Shown here piece after piece: positions 30,260 through 43,587 of a DNA stretch of 64,000 bases (its first letter is position 1; every line of letters starts with the position of its first letter). The stretch lies in contig KN832885.1 of NCBI GenBank assembly GCA_000827325.1, positions 558,001 to 622,000 of the forward strand, in the 5' to 3' direction. The DNA is from Oidiodendron maius Zn (lineage: Eukaryota; Ascomycota; Leotiomycetes; Myxotrichaceae). The notes beneath the pieces are model-generated. The model made no database searches. It saw nothing but the letters and a program-made list of their open reading frames with translations, and was not told where the DNA came from. The position numbers and the translations under genes are program-made.

Positions 30260-32379
30260 ATGGCGACGGTAATGGCAGCGAAGATCATATTGGAACGTGC
30301 GAGCAATGGATACAACATCTCGACATTTCAGACTGCTGGGTCGATTGCGGGATTTATCTTTGAAGACAGCAAGTCGATCAGAACGTCAACAATTATTTTA
30401 GCTTCGTTTAATATACTGGCGGCTTTTGCAACCGCTGCCAGAATACTATACGACTGTTATTGGGCCTCAAAGCGATCCAGCCGTAGTTTCAAGGCATCGT
30501 GAGTTAATACATCATGAGAGCTGGGTGATAAGGAATACTAACGGCTAACAGAAAATGTTTTATACTATCGATCCACCCCGCCGAAACTTTCCCTTTGGTC
30601 CTCGCCATAGGGGTTGTCATTCAGGGTCTTGTATTTGCGGGAGTACAAGGGACGGGACTTCATTCCTTGACCGTTAAAGGATGTGGGACGATAGCACAGT
30701 TCATGTGGCCTGGTGTGTAGCCATAAGAATATGATGATACTTCGCTAATGAAAGCAGCACTCTTTATCCTGCCGTTTATACAAGCAGTTTTCGGCGTCGA
30801 ATGCGCATTACGATCAATACGGAAAAAAGCATTCTGTGCGAGAGGGAAATACTCAGTTGCAATATGCTGTGGAATTGTCGTATTGATGCTGCTAGGAACA
30901 TGGCTTTACTCTCACCTGGTGCCGGAGCAAGACAACTGCTTCGCATCTCTGGTGTGGTATATATCCAGATATGGCGTGCAGTCATTGATTCTTTTATCTG
31001 TCTCGACTGCATCTATGCTGTTTAGCGCCATTATTATATTTGTCAGGTTGTCGATGGTCACTGTGATCGACAGACAGCAGAGGATTGCCGCTTCTCGGAT
31101 TGTGTATCACAATGTTTTGGGAGTGGTATCCTTGGTATGTGCAGTCCTTAAAACATCGAGTTGAGTTACTAATATAAAATAGGCCTTTGTCATTCCGTAT
31201 TTCGTATCACAAACAGTCGCACACGGAAATATCAAGTTGTCGATGATGGCGACGGTGGTCCTGAACTTGTCTGGATTGATGGGCGGACTTCTTCAATTCT
31301 TTCTCAGATCTAAGACCGCAACGATCCCGTTTGAGCTAAAGCACGCCGGACCCTGGGGCGGTGACAAGCATGATGTTGGGATGACTTCCTTTAACGAAAG
31401 GACATTCAATAAGCAATTGGCATCGCCACTATCTGAGCAACCGCTTCCTGCAGAACTTAGCAGCCTGGCGCAGGGCAGAGACGGTAATATTGGCCAGGAG
31501 AAGGATCGGGTCATCAGTATGGAATCTCTGGAGAGCTCTCCGTTCAATTCGCCCGCTCAGTACGATCCGATTGGCTCGAAAGCGGACGATCTGAATGAGG
31601 CCATACCCGCCATGCCAGAATCCGTCACAGCCTCATTGCCTGGCTCAGCAAAGCGTACACACATGCGCAAGGGATCATACTCGTTGTTTCCTGGCAATGC
31701 GGCAAGCCCCGTCAATACCTCTCCACCTACTATCCACATCGAACCCATATCCAAATATTCGACTCAGAATGAGCAGATGATCTCCATAAGCGATCTGAAA
31801 CCGCCACCACCGATTCACTTCAGCCACCGCCGAGACTCGTCAGTTATTTCGTCGGCAACGGTGCAAATTGGCCTACGAATTTCCCAAGCTCCTCCACAAA
31901 CACGAGATACCATTGCCCCACTATCCATTCCTTCAAACTCGCAAAATACGAGATCACTCTACCCCCCATCTTCACTGTCACCAAAGTTAATACCAATCGC
32001 ATTCTCCTTCAGACCCGGATCCCCACCACCGACATTACGACTTGCGAAGGGACCAAGTCCATTGCGGACAAACGCTCTACCCACCCAACAATCATCTGGT
32101 CCAGTAGACCCCAATAAGACGCTCCCCCCAACACCCAAAGGAAAGGGGTTTAATTTTGAGTTCTCGGATACGATACAACTCAGCCCCGTCGCTTACTCAC
32201 CACAGAAGGAAGCCTCGAGCCCGAAAACCACCACCTCGAACACTTCTGCTAAGCCCCGTTCTGGCGCCCCACCATCTACAACGTCCCCGAAACGAGCTGC
32301 GCGAGCCCCACTTCCGACCTCACCGCGACCTCCAACCAATCTGCGTTCAGAGACGCGTGTTCATGAAGGTTGGATCTGA
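30260..32379 (+). CDS. Multi-pass (7TM-like) membrane protein with long cytoplasmic tail
   Basis: Four exons, 30260-30498, 30552-30712, 30758-31134 and 31183-32379 (about 657 residues); all splice sites are canonical and frame-keeping. The N-terminal 350 residues hold about seven hydrophobic helices, for example STIILASFNILAAFATAARI, FPLVLAIGVVIQGLVFAGV, AICCGIVVLMLLGTWLYS, GVQSLILLSVSTASMLFSAI, VVSLAFVIPYFVSQTV and MATVVLNLSGLMGGLLQFFL. The remaining 300 residues are Ser/Pro-rich and disordered, with many SP/TP sites (PPTPKGKGF, SPKRAARAPLPTSPRPPT), as expected for a phosphorylated tail. This architecture is that of fungal GPCR-like proteins, but I saw no class-defining motif. Ligand and G-protein coupling are unknown. 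Confidence 0.75.
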
Positions 32380-33230
32380 CCGACAAGGTTTCTCCAATCA
32401 CCGGAATAGAACGTTGAGGTGTACAGTAGGCTCGGGACCGCGAAGTAATACGACATGTATTATACGACTGAAACGACCATGATTTTTTCTCCTTCTCAAA
32501 ACAAACTTTCCCCTTCTTGTTTCTCCTTAACTTCCTTGCTATCTCCTCAGGGGAGCATATTTTTGTGTAAAATTCCCAGGCTTGTTATTAGCTAGGCGTG
32601 GCAGGAATGCTTCAGCTTGAGTTCGCGAGATCGTGTCTGCAAGGACGATTCGTCATCCTCCCGGATGCCCAGAGTATTTTTAGATCAAGGGAGGTTTAGA
32701 ATAGCGGAACTGATCTGCACGAATGAAAGCACGGCTTAACCAACTGCATGTTTCTTGCTGTAACGGTGATGTTTCGACGCCCGAAAACCTGGCCATCTTC
32801 AGACTTAAGGTTTCGTTGTCGTTCTCGTGACGGGAAATGTTTCATCCGTTTCACTATTCACAGATTGATCCGTGACACGGAAAAGCGGTAAAGGGCGGCA
32901 GAGAGTCACGTGTCAGTGAATCTCCGTTTTCGCCGTGACTACGATTGAGAAATAGGCAGTCATAAAGAGGAGGAAAATGAAACCGAGCGACGAATTGCAC
33001 AGTTAGTATAGAGTCTCATCCAATGCCCAAGGCAAGGTGGGAACGACGACTGACGCAGGAATGTATTGATCACGTGATATTATTAAATACAGAAATATTT
33101 TTGTCGTCTAGCAACGTAAATCGTGAGCATTATGAACAGTGTCCCATCTCTGCCATCTAGCCCACAAATCCCTAATTTTAACAGGAGAAACGCTCAGATA
33201 ACCAACTCCCAAAATTAACTCCATACAATC
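32380..33230. other. Convergent intergenic region
   Basis: About 850 bp between two 3' ends. A TCACGTGA octamer lies at 33070-33077. No gene was recognised. Confidence 0.4.
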
Positions 33231-33914
33231 TCAATCCCGATACGAAACGTCCTCGCCCGCAGGTTCCGAAGTATTGAACTGTAAATACGCCCACATCGCA
33301 CTATCGACGTTTCTATCCGGCGGTGACGATCTCGGATCGCCCACTGACCTTGAGTATTCGAGCTGCGAGTCTTGTGCAGGCGAGTAGGAGCCCGTGCTGG
33401 AACTATCGTAGCTGCCGGCTCTCTGATACTCGTTGGCGACGGCCGGCGCAACTAAGGATGGGATGGTTGGTGGGTATGAGTATGCGGGCACAGTGCCATA
33501 GCCAGACATGTCTGCCGCAGTCCCAAATTGGCTCCCATTTGGCCGGTAATCATTGGGATATGAGGTGACGAAGCCATTCCTCTGATTGGTGGCGCCATAG
33601 AGCAAGCCGCGATAGTATAGAAGCTCGCCCTCCATCTTGTTCATCCGCGATGCCGCAATGGTATTCTCGCGGCTCGCTGTCTCGAGGAGGGTCTCAAGCT
33701 CTTCAACTTTGGCCTCTAGCTCCATTGTATGCCTCTCCTTCCTGAGCCGGAACGCCCGTTGGGAGATGCGATTTTGATCACGGCGCTTCTGCGTCGAGAG
33801 TTAGCAGCCTATACTAGCTGAGCTCCTTTGACAAATACTACTTGCCTTGAGCTTGTCGGCGCTCAATCGGCCTGAGCCTGAGGAGGACTCGGAACTGTGG
33901 CGTTCGTTCAACAT
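33231..33914 (-). CDS. Yap-like bZIP transcription factor
   Basis: Two exons, 33914-33846 and 33788-33231 (208 residues). The basic region is KKRRDQNRISQRAFRLRKER (residues 23-42), with the N-x3-S-Q-R-A-F-R pattern close to the Yap/Pap1 type (N-x-x-A-Q-x-x-F-R). It is followed by a leucine zipper MELEAKVEELETLLETASRE. The C-terminal half is Tyr/Ser/Pro-rich and ends in an acidic, aromatic segment (SAMWAYLQFNTSEPAGED). The single intron starts GCAAGT rather than GT, with CTAAC and CGCAG at the 3' side, so it is a GC-AG intron placed right before the basic region. It is shorter than Yap1 and lacks its Cys-rich domains, so oxidative sensing need not apply. TCACGTGA octamers at 34331 and 35581 upstream are possible bZIP/bHLH sites. 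Confidence 0.9.
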
Positions 33915-36900
33915 TGTCAGCTGGAGATGAGGGTTTGTTGAAGACCACAAAGCCTCGTGGCCGGCGGCGGGCACGCTCGGATGATATACGGAGTCATCTC
34001 ACCGATGACGGTACGCGGCCGTGGATCCATTGGTGGGATGGCTGGCAGGTGTATACTTTTGTTACCTCCGGGTGAGGGAATATCGTACGGCCTCGTGCCG
34101 TGCGGATCGAATGGAAGCCGGCATGGAAGACGTTGCCCTTCTACTGTCTAATGTGGGATCCTGCCGTGTGGGGATTATTCAGCCACAAGTTGCATCCTCA
34201 ATACTATTTCCATCTAGGCTTCCCAACGGTCTAGAGGTTCCACAGTGTACCACCCTACGTCATATATGTCACTGTTGATCCGCCATCGGGCCATAAGCTC
34301 GAGATATTAATGGAGCGGAAATATGGCAAATCACGTGATATAAGCACCATATCGAGAAACGGTTTCCCTTCATTCCCTGCCTCCTAGAACCCGAGCGTAC
34401 ACCGAATGCCTCCGGGAAAAGAGAGCCTCAGGGTCAGTTCTGAGGGCTTGAAGCATTTCGAAACAGAACGATGCCGGAAAATAGGAGGCCTGTGTGAACG
34501 CGCCTCCCTCCACAGAGTCCCCACATGTCGACGATGCCAAGAACGAGCTATCTGATAACGTATGCCTTACAGTAAAGGCTATTTCATCAACAAGCGCCTT
34601 GCTCCCTCCATGTCAATCCCGCCTGGAGGGCAGCAGACCTATTCCCTGGGATCATGTACGACGACGTGGCTGCAAGAAGCCAACTCAATACTCTCCCACT
34701 TCAGTTCTTGGCCGGAGAGCAAAGGATATCACCGTAGCCCGCGGATATCCATATGAAGGAGCGGGACCGAGGAGATGTAACGCCGTCGAGAGCGGTGAGT
34801 GACGTAGCCGGCGCTATGGCCAACGTAATGCCAGTGCATGTCCATTTTAACGTCTATATCCAGAACAACATGCCCATCAGCTTCCCCTGGTTGATTACAT
34901 GTTCCTGGATCTTTCATTGAGCACCAGAATAAACTCGAAAGATCGGCAACTATCATCCCTGTCATAACAAACTCAAAATATTACTATTCCACAGAACTAG
35001 CCAAAAACAATGCCGAGGACTAAGGCGACATGACGGCCGCATCTTTCCGATAGTGTCTCGGTAGGGTTCCGACTCAACGAGGAGGCGTAGCTGATGCATT
35101 CTTCTACAGTGGCATGCAGGAAATTAGCAGCCCAGAATACGGGATCTAGGAAGTCGACACCTCCGGGATGGCACGGCTACCAGTCTCTTGCTCATCTCTA
35201 TCTCTCTATCTCTCCCTCCTCTCTCGCTCTTCTCTCCCCCCCTCTCTCTATCTCTCTTTTCTCGCTCTTGCATGAAGATAGTATTTTAAAATACAGTAAT
35301 TGGATGTTGTAAGCTAAATATTATGTCACGAGCCATTAAGACGGGACACAAAGCATCTTTGATGGAGCGACTTCCCAAAATGGCCATTGCTCTAGCGCAA
35401 CTGACGGGATTCCCTACGTCAATGGTGCAGGTTGGTGCTAACATCGACCCGCAGCCATGCGATGTGTAGATCTCCCTTACGTGCGTCTTGCCACCCGGCA
35501 CTTAGCGCCACTTGCCACAATATTCATCTTTAAAAAACGGTGGCGTTCTAGTGGGTGAGATTCTGAAGCCTTTGGTCGCATCACGTGACAGGATTGTTAC
35601 CATTCCGGCGACGCCGTGTTATCCGGAACTCCTTCTTCTCCATCCATTACGTTGGCATATGTACTGTACTGTTGAATAATTATCTACGTTAAATTTTTCC
35701 GCAAAGCTTTCTAGGCGGCCGACTTGAATTTGAGCGGCCGCCGCTAACGAAACCGCACAGTTAAGCACTTGGCACGGAGAACTGCAATCATGTCTTTTTA
35801 CTGTACTATCGCCTTATCCCAGGGCTCGAGATTTCTCGAGTCCCCTGAATATATGAGATCAGCATATCCAATTGCAAGCGACGCTGCGACTGGGAGAATA
35901 TGAGAACCCCACTTCCGAATGCGGCAACTTGAAGGACCAAGTTCCCACGTGGGTACGCGTGCCAGAATAAACGAGAACAGGGATAGTAATCAGTGGGAAC
36001 GCGGGAATAAGTATGGCGACGCATCCGCCCTTACGAAGCTCCCGGATATGTGAGCGATATGGTTCATTGGAGAAAGATGTTGAACTCTAAGGGCGGAGTT
36101 ATTCTGGGAACGTCACCTGACATCAGCCCCGCATTGGGCAGCTATTTCCCTGGCCATCCCGATCTTGCCCCGAACTATCCGGGGATGGCCGCGGCCACCG
36201 AGTTTCGGCCGGAGCACGGCCCTCTTCATCCATCATCACCATCAAACACGCTGGGAGATATGAGAGATATACGGCTATGAAAGGTCATATCTCATCCTGT
36301 TTGAATGGTGGATTGGATAAATCGCTGCTATGACCTGCCCAGATTGTCCCATCCACCCCAGTACCCCAGAAACAGCTCTTGCAAGTACCAATGGGCTAGC
36401 CGCATTCGGCTTTCCAGAGCAACCCCGAGTGGTGTTCGCTCGGAGACGTGGAACCTCTGGACGTGAGCTGAAGAGATCTGAGACATTTCGTTGGCTGGCC
36501 AAGAGGTCGATGGACGAGAGGGGAAAAGCCATGAGGGGTGAGAGTGAGGGGCAGAAGCATCTGATTGCCAAAGCAGGCAGAGTTTCACGGCAAGTATAAG
36601 TGAGGAGAAACCCACAGCTGTGATGGAAACCTGCTTCCTCCAATCTTTATATATTATCTTCCTTCCCTTTCTCAACAAAATCAACTCCCCTCCATCAGCA
36701 GAGCTGATATTCGCAGCCGAAGGTTCGTGGATAATATGCTCATTCTCAGCCCTGCCATTTATCCTGGCTGACGTTGAAACCCGCAGGCAAATCACTCCCC
36801 GCATTGGAAAACAACCCCTCACGTAACTTCCCCGCAACCACCGTCCTCAGCTCTCAGGACAAGCAACAACAAAAGACGCGAGAACAATTATATGTGCATT

Positions 36901-36941
36901 TCGGCGTACATATAAAGAAGACGCAGAGAAAATAATTCAAA
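33915..36941. other. Long divergent intergenic region
   Basis: About 3 kb between bZIP and formate dehydrogenase starts. It holds TCACGTGA octamers at 34331-34338 and 35581-35588, and a C/T-rich low-complexity tract at about 35190-35270. A 9-bp inverted repeat GAGATATGA/TCATATCTC lies near 36254-36293. The minus-strand frame 36328-36837 is open for 169 codons, but the sequence is not protein-like and has no ATG-anchored context. No gene was called. Confidence 0.4.
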
Positions 36942-38540
36942 ATGGTATTACTCATTCGTTCTATAGGCCGTTTGGCATCCTCATCCTCGCGTCCTGCATC
37001 GCGCTCACTCTTCACTGCGGCGGTGGCCGCGAGGAGGCCTCGCGCGGCCCCCGCCCGTAGTAGTGCTGCCGCGCCGGCGATGCAGCTGCAGAATGGCTTT
37101 GGAAGTATAAGAACGCTGACGGGGAAACGTGAAAAGGTCAAGGTTCTTCTTGTATTGTACGACGGGAAGCAGCATGCCAAGGATGTGAGTCTCACCATCT
37201 ATTTCTGTTCCAATCGAGCTTGCAGATCATTGAGGTATACAATGATGTGGGTCTCCCGTGCATTTACTAATTGATTGAACAGGTTCCAGAACTCCTAGGC
37301 ACGACCGAGAACGAGCTCGGCATCCGCAAGTGGCTCGAGGATCAAGGACACACGCTGGTCACGACGTCGGATAAGGAGGGCGAAAACTCCACCTTCGACA
37401 AGGAGCTGGTTGATGCTGAAGTCATCATCACGACGCCGTATGCTCCTATTTCCCTACTCCCAATTGCATTCCCACACCTAACATCCACAGATTCCACCCT
37501 GGTTACCTGACCGCCGAGCGCCTGGCCAAGGCCAAAAACCTGAAGATTGCAATCACAGCTGGTATCGGATCCGACCACGTCGACCTGAACGCCGCGAACA
37601 AGACCAACGGAGGCGTCACCGTCGCTGAGGTCACGGGATCCAATGTTGTCTCCGTCGCCGAGCACGTCGTCATGACCATCCTAGTCCTCGTTCGCAACTT
37701 CGTTCCCGCGCACGAGCAGATCCAGGCCGGCGACTGGGACGTCGCTGCCGCTGCCAAGAACGAGTTCGACCTCGAGGGCAAGGTTGTTGGAACTGTCGCC
37801 GTAGGCAGAATTGGTGAGCGTGTATTGAGACGTCTTAAGCCATTCGACTGCAAGGAGTTGCTGTACTTCGATTACCAGCCATTGAAGCCCGAGGTCGAGA
37901 AGGAGATCGGATGCAGAAGATGCGATACCCTGGACGAGATGCTAGCGCAGTGTGACGTGGTGACGATCAACTGCCCACTGCACGAGAAGACCCGTGGCAT
38001 GTTCAACAAGGAACTGATTGCCAAGATGAAGCCTGGTATGATTTTCACTTTTCCCCAGTTTCAATCTCAATGACAACATCCCAATTATTTTCTTCTTCCC
38101 GATTTGGGTTTCCATTTTCTCTTTGCTTGCAACTTATATTGCCAATTTCGAACTCTCTCTCGTTCCGCATTATATTAACATACTCACTCACAGGATCCTG
38201 GCTCGTCAACACCGCCCGCGGCGCCATAGTTGTCAAGGAAGATGTCGCTGACGCCCTGAAATCCGGCCACCTGCGCGGCTATGGTGGTGACGTGTGGTTC
38301 CCACAACCCGCTCCCAAGGACCACCCGCTGCGCTACGCCAAGAACCCCTTCGGCGGTGGAAACGCCATGGTGCCCCACATGTCCGGCACGTCGTTGGATG
38401 CTCAGAAGAGATATTCCGACGGTGTGAAGAGCATTCTGCAGAGCTACCTGAGTGGAAAGCATGATTACCGCCCTGAGGACCTGATTGTGTACCAGGGTGA
38501 TTACGCCACGAAGGCGTATGGACAGAGGACTAAGGCATAG
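36942..38540 (+). CDS. fdh: NAD-dependent formate dehydrogenase
   Basis: Oxidises formate to CO2 with NAD+. Exons 36942-37184, 37283-37437, 37491-38035 and 38194-38540 give 429 residues. The D-2-hydroxyacid dehydrogenase fold is plain: [54 protein letters not shown] (dinucleotide-binding), and the catalytic-domain blocks [29 protein letters not shown] and [35 protein letters not shown] carries the catalytic His followed by Ser-Gly. The first about 46 residues ([20 protein letters not shown]...) are Arg/Ser/Ala-rich without acids, a good mitochondrial presequence. An internal Met at about residue 47 (MQLQNGF) would give a shorter cytosolic form. The C-terminus has no peroxisomal SKL. Known in aspergilli as the formate/acetate-inducible enzyme; regulation here is not visible. 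Confidence 0.96.
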
Positions 38541-40773
38541 GGACTTGAAAGAATCTTGAGATAAGTGGGGGCGTAGGAGGGATGAAAGGAATACCTGAGG
38601 GCTGAAATTGGTTCCATGAAATCAGGATGGGATGGACAGGGAGGGGGATAAGCATGTATGAAAAGTAAATTCTGTGCTACGCTTCCACAAATGCAAACCC
38701 CAGTCCTCAATCCTCATACCACGCGATTCCCATGTCAATTCAGTCTGCAGATCTTGGTTCGGCACGCACAGCATGAGGAATTCCAATTCACAACAGCATA
38801 ACACATGGATGGAAACCTACCAAAATTTGCACGTCTTTCCCTCCCAGGGTCCACTGCTGTGATGTTCGGCACAAAGCCATAGTACTACCGTACATACATA
38901 CGCCTTAGCCTATGGTTTACATCCCTCCTCTCCGTACTCCCATACGAAACTCCGTGCTAGCCAGCGACATACCGTTGAGCCATCATCGGAGAATACCCAC
39001 CTCCCCAACTGCAGTGACCCTTTCTGCATCGGCTCCCTTTTTTCCCCTCTGCCGGGCGAGGATCTATCCGCCCCGGTCCACTGCTGAGCCGTTCCGAAAC
39101 TAGTTCAGGGCAGACGGGGTCCCGCGGAGTGTTATTTTTCTTCGGTGTGTTTGGCGTGGCAGGGGTGGTTAGTTCGGATGAGGTGCGAGTTTGACATGTG
39201 GAGATTTGGTGGTGCTGAGTGTGAGAAAGGGAGGAAAGGCGGCAATGTGGGGATTGTACCTGACGATCAAGTGATTTACTTCTTAGCATAGGGTTTAGTG
39301 CTTGGGAGATTTAAGATTTATTCTGATTTGACAGAGGTGAGTATGTAGGTGAGGTTCAAGACAGCTGTATAGTAATCTTCCGATGGATGCCAGGTATGAG
39401 ACAAGAGGGTGGAGGATGGAGGAAGGAGGGAGGTACTTCCAGTCTACATCCTACCTATCCACCTCCGCTGTATTATGATCGTAATATCACAAAATACCCC
39501 AGAAAATACCCCGGAATACATAATCACGGCCACGACATAATCAACCTCTCCGGTCTTCCGGATTACATATATCGCCGCGGAGCTTTCCTTTCACTATCGA
39601 TAATGGGGTATTAGCGTTTGGGGAAACCCGTTCCCTCTCAAGCATCTCCATCCTTCCGAGTCAGTATCCTCGAATCATGAAAGGGGCACGCGATGTGAAG
39701 ATGCACCCATCCCACGCCCAAAGGGAGGACCCGGGGCGGTCCTCGGCATGGTGAGCGGGTTTCGGGGTAACATAGCACTGCATAGGGTATGTTTTGCGCC
39801 GTGCGGAGGAACTTTGCCATGCCAGATTGGGGCCGAGGAGGCGTGCCGTGTGCCGATGCCGTTTCCGCTCGAGGAGCTGCGTGGGCGGAGGAGCATACAA
39901 ATGGAGTAAGAAGGGGGCGACGCTTCGAGGTATATCCTCATATAATTTTATATTACCAGTGACTTGTCTTGCAGAAGGCAGAAATCTCGATGAGGGGGTT
40001 GGTCTCTCACGTGACCCAGCGCACGACCGAAGCGCCTCGGCAAAGTTCGGCTATGGTGAAGTTTCGGACTGAGGGATGAAGGATACTCCGCTACTCTAGG
40101 AATCTCTGGGATTCATGCGCTACCATACCATCTCGCCGCACCAGAAGGCGTCGTCAGAGAGCGAATGTCGGAAGTTGCAGTTCGCCCATAATTCCGATAT
40201 TTCACATGGCCGACTGCCACTCTTCCCGCCTTTTCCTGAAGGAGGACTCGAGTGGGCTGCTCCCTTGCTAGGACGGACAAGGCCAAAATACATTGGGTGT
40301 GATTTGCTGGTGGACATTGCGGAGTTGTGGAGAGGCAGGGGCGGAGGTTGGAGTTCAGCTTGAATTATGGGGATTATGTGGGATTTGTATAGGGTTCTTT
40401 GGAGATTTCCGGCGCCTTGTTCTCCCATCGTTTTTCTCTCACGGCTGTTAACCACCCGTTTCCGGGTAAGCGGGGCTAGAACTTACTCAGCAGTCACGTT
40501 CTCCCTCCGTTTCTAGCTTTGTCCAGGCCTTGACTTCCCACTACGACTACTTAACCTTCACCACAACCCTTGGCGCGGTAATTTCGACTTTCTCCTGTTA
40601 TGGTTTTGCCCTTTCTGCTCTTTCGTCGTGTAGTACCAGGTGGTTTATTTTAACAATATAGCCGTTTCTCCGAATCGATCCATCTACAGTACTGTACCTC
40701 CACGCCACTACAGCCGCCTTACATATTTATATTATCGCGCGTCATCACATGTTCGATTCCCGCCTCGCCCACC
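38541..40773. other. Intergenic region upstream of Zn2Cys6 regulator
   Basis: About 2.2 kb. It contains a TCACGTGA octamer at 40007-40014 and pyrimidine-rich stretches at about 40500-40640 just upstream of the start. No gene was recognised; open frames at 38957-39289 and 39638-39941 are overlapping and not protein-like. Confidence 0.4.
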
Positions 40774-43587
40774 ATGGCGACTGAAGCTGTCTCTGCGAGC
40801 GACGACCAGAACGATAACAACAACCACGACTCTCAGTCCTCTCCATCTCCGCCTCCGCCAGCGAAGAAGCGCTCCAGCGGTGCTGCCCATCTCGACGCCA
40901 ATGGCAACCCCAAGCCCGTCAAGCGCAGGGCCACCAAGGCCTGCGCAGCCTGCCGTGCCCGCAAGGTCAGATGCGATGTGATGCAGAGGTATCACATCAC
41001 GGCTGACGGCGAGGTGACCTGCTCCAATTGTACAATGGACGGCATTAAGTGTGTTATTGGCGAGAGCAAACGCAGGAAGTGAGCTTATGGCGAGGATCTC
41101 CGAGGATGATGTGGTGCTAACAAGAAACCCAGGAAGCATCTAGAAGTACAACCAGCGGCTGCTACTACGCCAGCACCAGCAGCCCTACAGGATCAGACTC
41201 TGCCGCACGCCCAAACTTGGCCAAATGGACTCATAAATCCCACTGACATCGTCAGCTCCGAAAATCGCAGGTGGAGTGATTCGACCGCGATGTCGAATGA
41301 CGTGCCGGCCAGCAATGACTTCTCTGCGTCGCAGCATGTACCCCATTCAATTTGTGAGTATAGGATGCGCACATTTTGCAAATGCTGCATAAACTAATGT
41401 CTCAGACCAAAATGTTCACCAGCAGATCACCCAAGGCGAGATTCCCCAGCGCCAGAACTTCCTCGCGCCATCTTTCGAGGTTGATCCGACTTACACCCTT
41501 CTGAAATCTGCCTCCATCCACGGCGACAGGACTGCCACCCGCCTCGCACCCCCTCCAGCACCTTTCCTCAAGCACGTCCTGCCGGGATACCTGAAACCCC
41601 TTCCCCAGCGTATGACATCTGCCGACATTGACTACCTCTTCGCGAAAGGCGCACTCTCTCTCCCCGACATCCCCGTGCGCAACGCCCTGTTCCGCAGCTA
41701 CTTCGAGTTCGTTCATCCATACATGCCTCTAGTCGAGATCCACGAGTTACTGGATATCGTGGAGGAAGGGACTGGGGCGTCTGGACGGATTAGTTTGTTG
41801 CTCTTCCAGGCGATCATGTTTGCGGGCACGGCGTTCGTGGATATGGAGTATTTACGAGCGGCAGGGTATACGAATCGCAAGGTAGCACGGAAAGCGTTCT
41901 TCCAGAAGGCCAGGGTGAGTACGGTTAATGCGAATTAGAGCATTTTATGCTAACTTCTTAGGTCCTCTACGACTTCGACTACGAGCTCGACCGTGTCTCC
42001 CTCGTGCAGTCCCTCCTTCTCATGACATACTGGTATGAAACACCCGACGATCAGAAAGACACCTGGCACTGGATGGGCGTAGCCATCTCCCTCGCACATA
42101 CCATTGGCCTACACCGTAACCCCGAAAATTCCACCATGGAGCCCCGCAAGAAGAAACTGTGGAAACGCATTTGGTGGTCCTGCTTCATGCGCGATCGCCT
42201 CATCGCGTTGGGCATGCGGCGACCCACAAGGGTCAAGGACGAGGACTACGACGTCCCCATGCTTACAGAGAGCGATTTCGAGATCGGCCCGGTCGCGGAA
42301 CATATTACTGTTATTGCGCCAGAGTGTTCCTTAGCCAAGGACGTGGGGGCACAGAGACAACTTGCGCAAATGTGCATTGCAAAGGCGAAACTTTGTCTCT
42401 GTGTCAGCCATGTCCTGAGCGCACAGTACTCCGTGCTCGTTAGATGTCAAGGCATGCAAGGCGTGGAGGGCGCCACGCGGTCGAGCGTAATGCTATTCCC
42501 CAAGAAATTAGACCAGACGGACGAGGTACGCAACTGCGATCTGGAACTCAGTCAGTGGATCGCCGAGCTACCGGAAGCGTGCCAGTACTCCAACGAGCTC
42601 GGCGTTGGTAACAGCGCACCCTCACTATTTGTTAACCGCGCCCTCCTCAATATGGCCTACTTCACCACCCTCTCTGCCCTGCATCGCCCACAGGTCCTAC
42701 CCTCGCCCACAACAACAAAACCCGACAGCAGCCGGGAGCTACAGGATACCTCGCGGCGCAAGGTGCGCGAGGCCTCCCGTGAGATTACGCGCATTTCGCA
42801 AGACCTGCACTCCCACGGCCTCGAGAAGTACCTGCCCACTACTGGCGTTACGGTCTTACTACCTGCCATCATCATTCACCTTCTAGACATCAAATCTTGT
42901 AACGACGATGCCCGACAGGCTGCAATGGACGGCTTCTGCCAGTGCATGCTCGTACTAGAAAAACTCCGTGATATCTACGCCTCTGCCGACTTCGCAACGC
43001 AATTCCTCGAAGCCGCTATACGCAAGGCAGATATCGATGTTACGATGCGCCCGTCGCGAGACAAATTCCGACAGGAGAATAATCCCCCTCCCTCAGCCCT
43101 AAATCTCGAAAAGGCGAACGAGTTGCACAGAAGATCTCAGGCAGCGAGATGGACGCCGCCGCTGAGTGACGACCATGGGCCCGCGTTCGCTCCTTCGTCT
43201 ATGCATATGGGAGATATTCGGATCCCTACCGGTGATGCAGCTACAAATATCAATGATAGCAATATCCATAACAGCATAACAGCGCGGACGCCAGAAAGCG
43301 AGGACGCAGGTTCCTCGTTCCCAAAAAGTATACTAGATTTCACGTCCGGCGGGAATACAACTGGGGGAGTCAGTGCTGGGGATGTTGATCTGAATGATTT
43401 CTTAACCTTTGACAACACGAATGAACTCTGGACCGTCCCCCTCGAAGAGGGTGCGCATGGCGAGAGCGGAGGATTCGTCGGCGATATGAACTGGGTGGAT
43501 CAAGGCACCGGTTGGATGAGTCCGTCGCCAGATATCGTCCTCCAGGATGGGTTTGAGGACATGAGGGTGCAGGAGACAATGGTCTGA
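40774..43587 (+). CDS. Zn2Cys6 transcription factor, Ctf1/FarB-like
   Basis: Exons 40774-41078, 41133-41353, 41406-41914 and 41962-43587 give about 886 residues. The zinc cluster is near residues 51-90: KRRATKACAACRARKVRCDV, then CSNCTMDGIKC, so the third-to-fourth cysteine loop is longer than usual (VMQRYHITADGEVT), as in the FarA/FarB/Ctf1 group. The middle homology domain follows (HPYMPLVEIHELLDIV, LLLFQAIMFAGTAFVDMEYL, RKAFFQKARVLYDFDYELDR, LLLMTYWYETPDDQKDTWHW, and RIWWSCFMRDRLIALGMRRP). The acidic, Gly/Ser-rich C-terminus is a likely activation domain. Members activate cutinase, lipase and fatty-acid beta-oxidation genes on long- or short-chain fatty acids. The subgroup is assigned from remembered sequence, so FarA versus FarB versus Ctf1 is not certain. 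Confidence 0.9.

Noticed and set aside
36328-36837. 169-codon minus-strand ORF upstream of formate dehydrogenase
   Set aside because: The translation is not protein-like, overlaps other open frames and has no domain or splice context.
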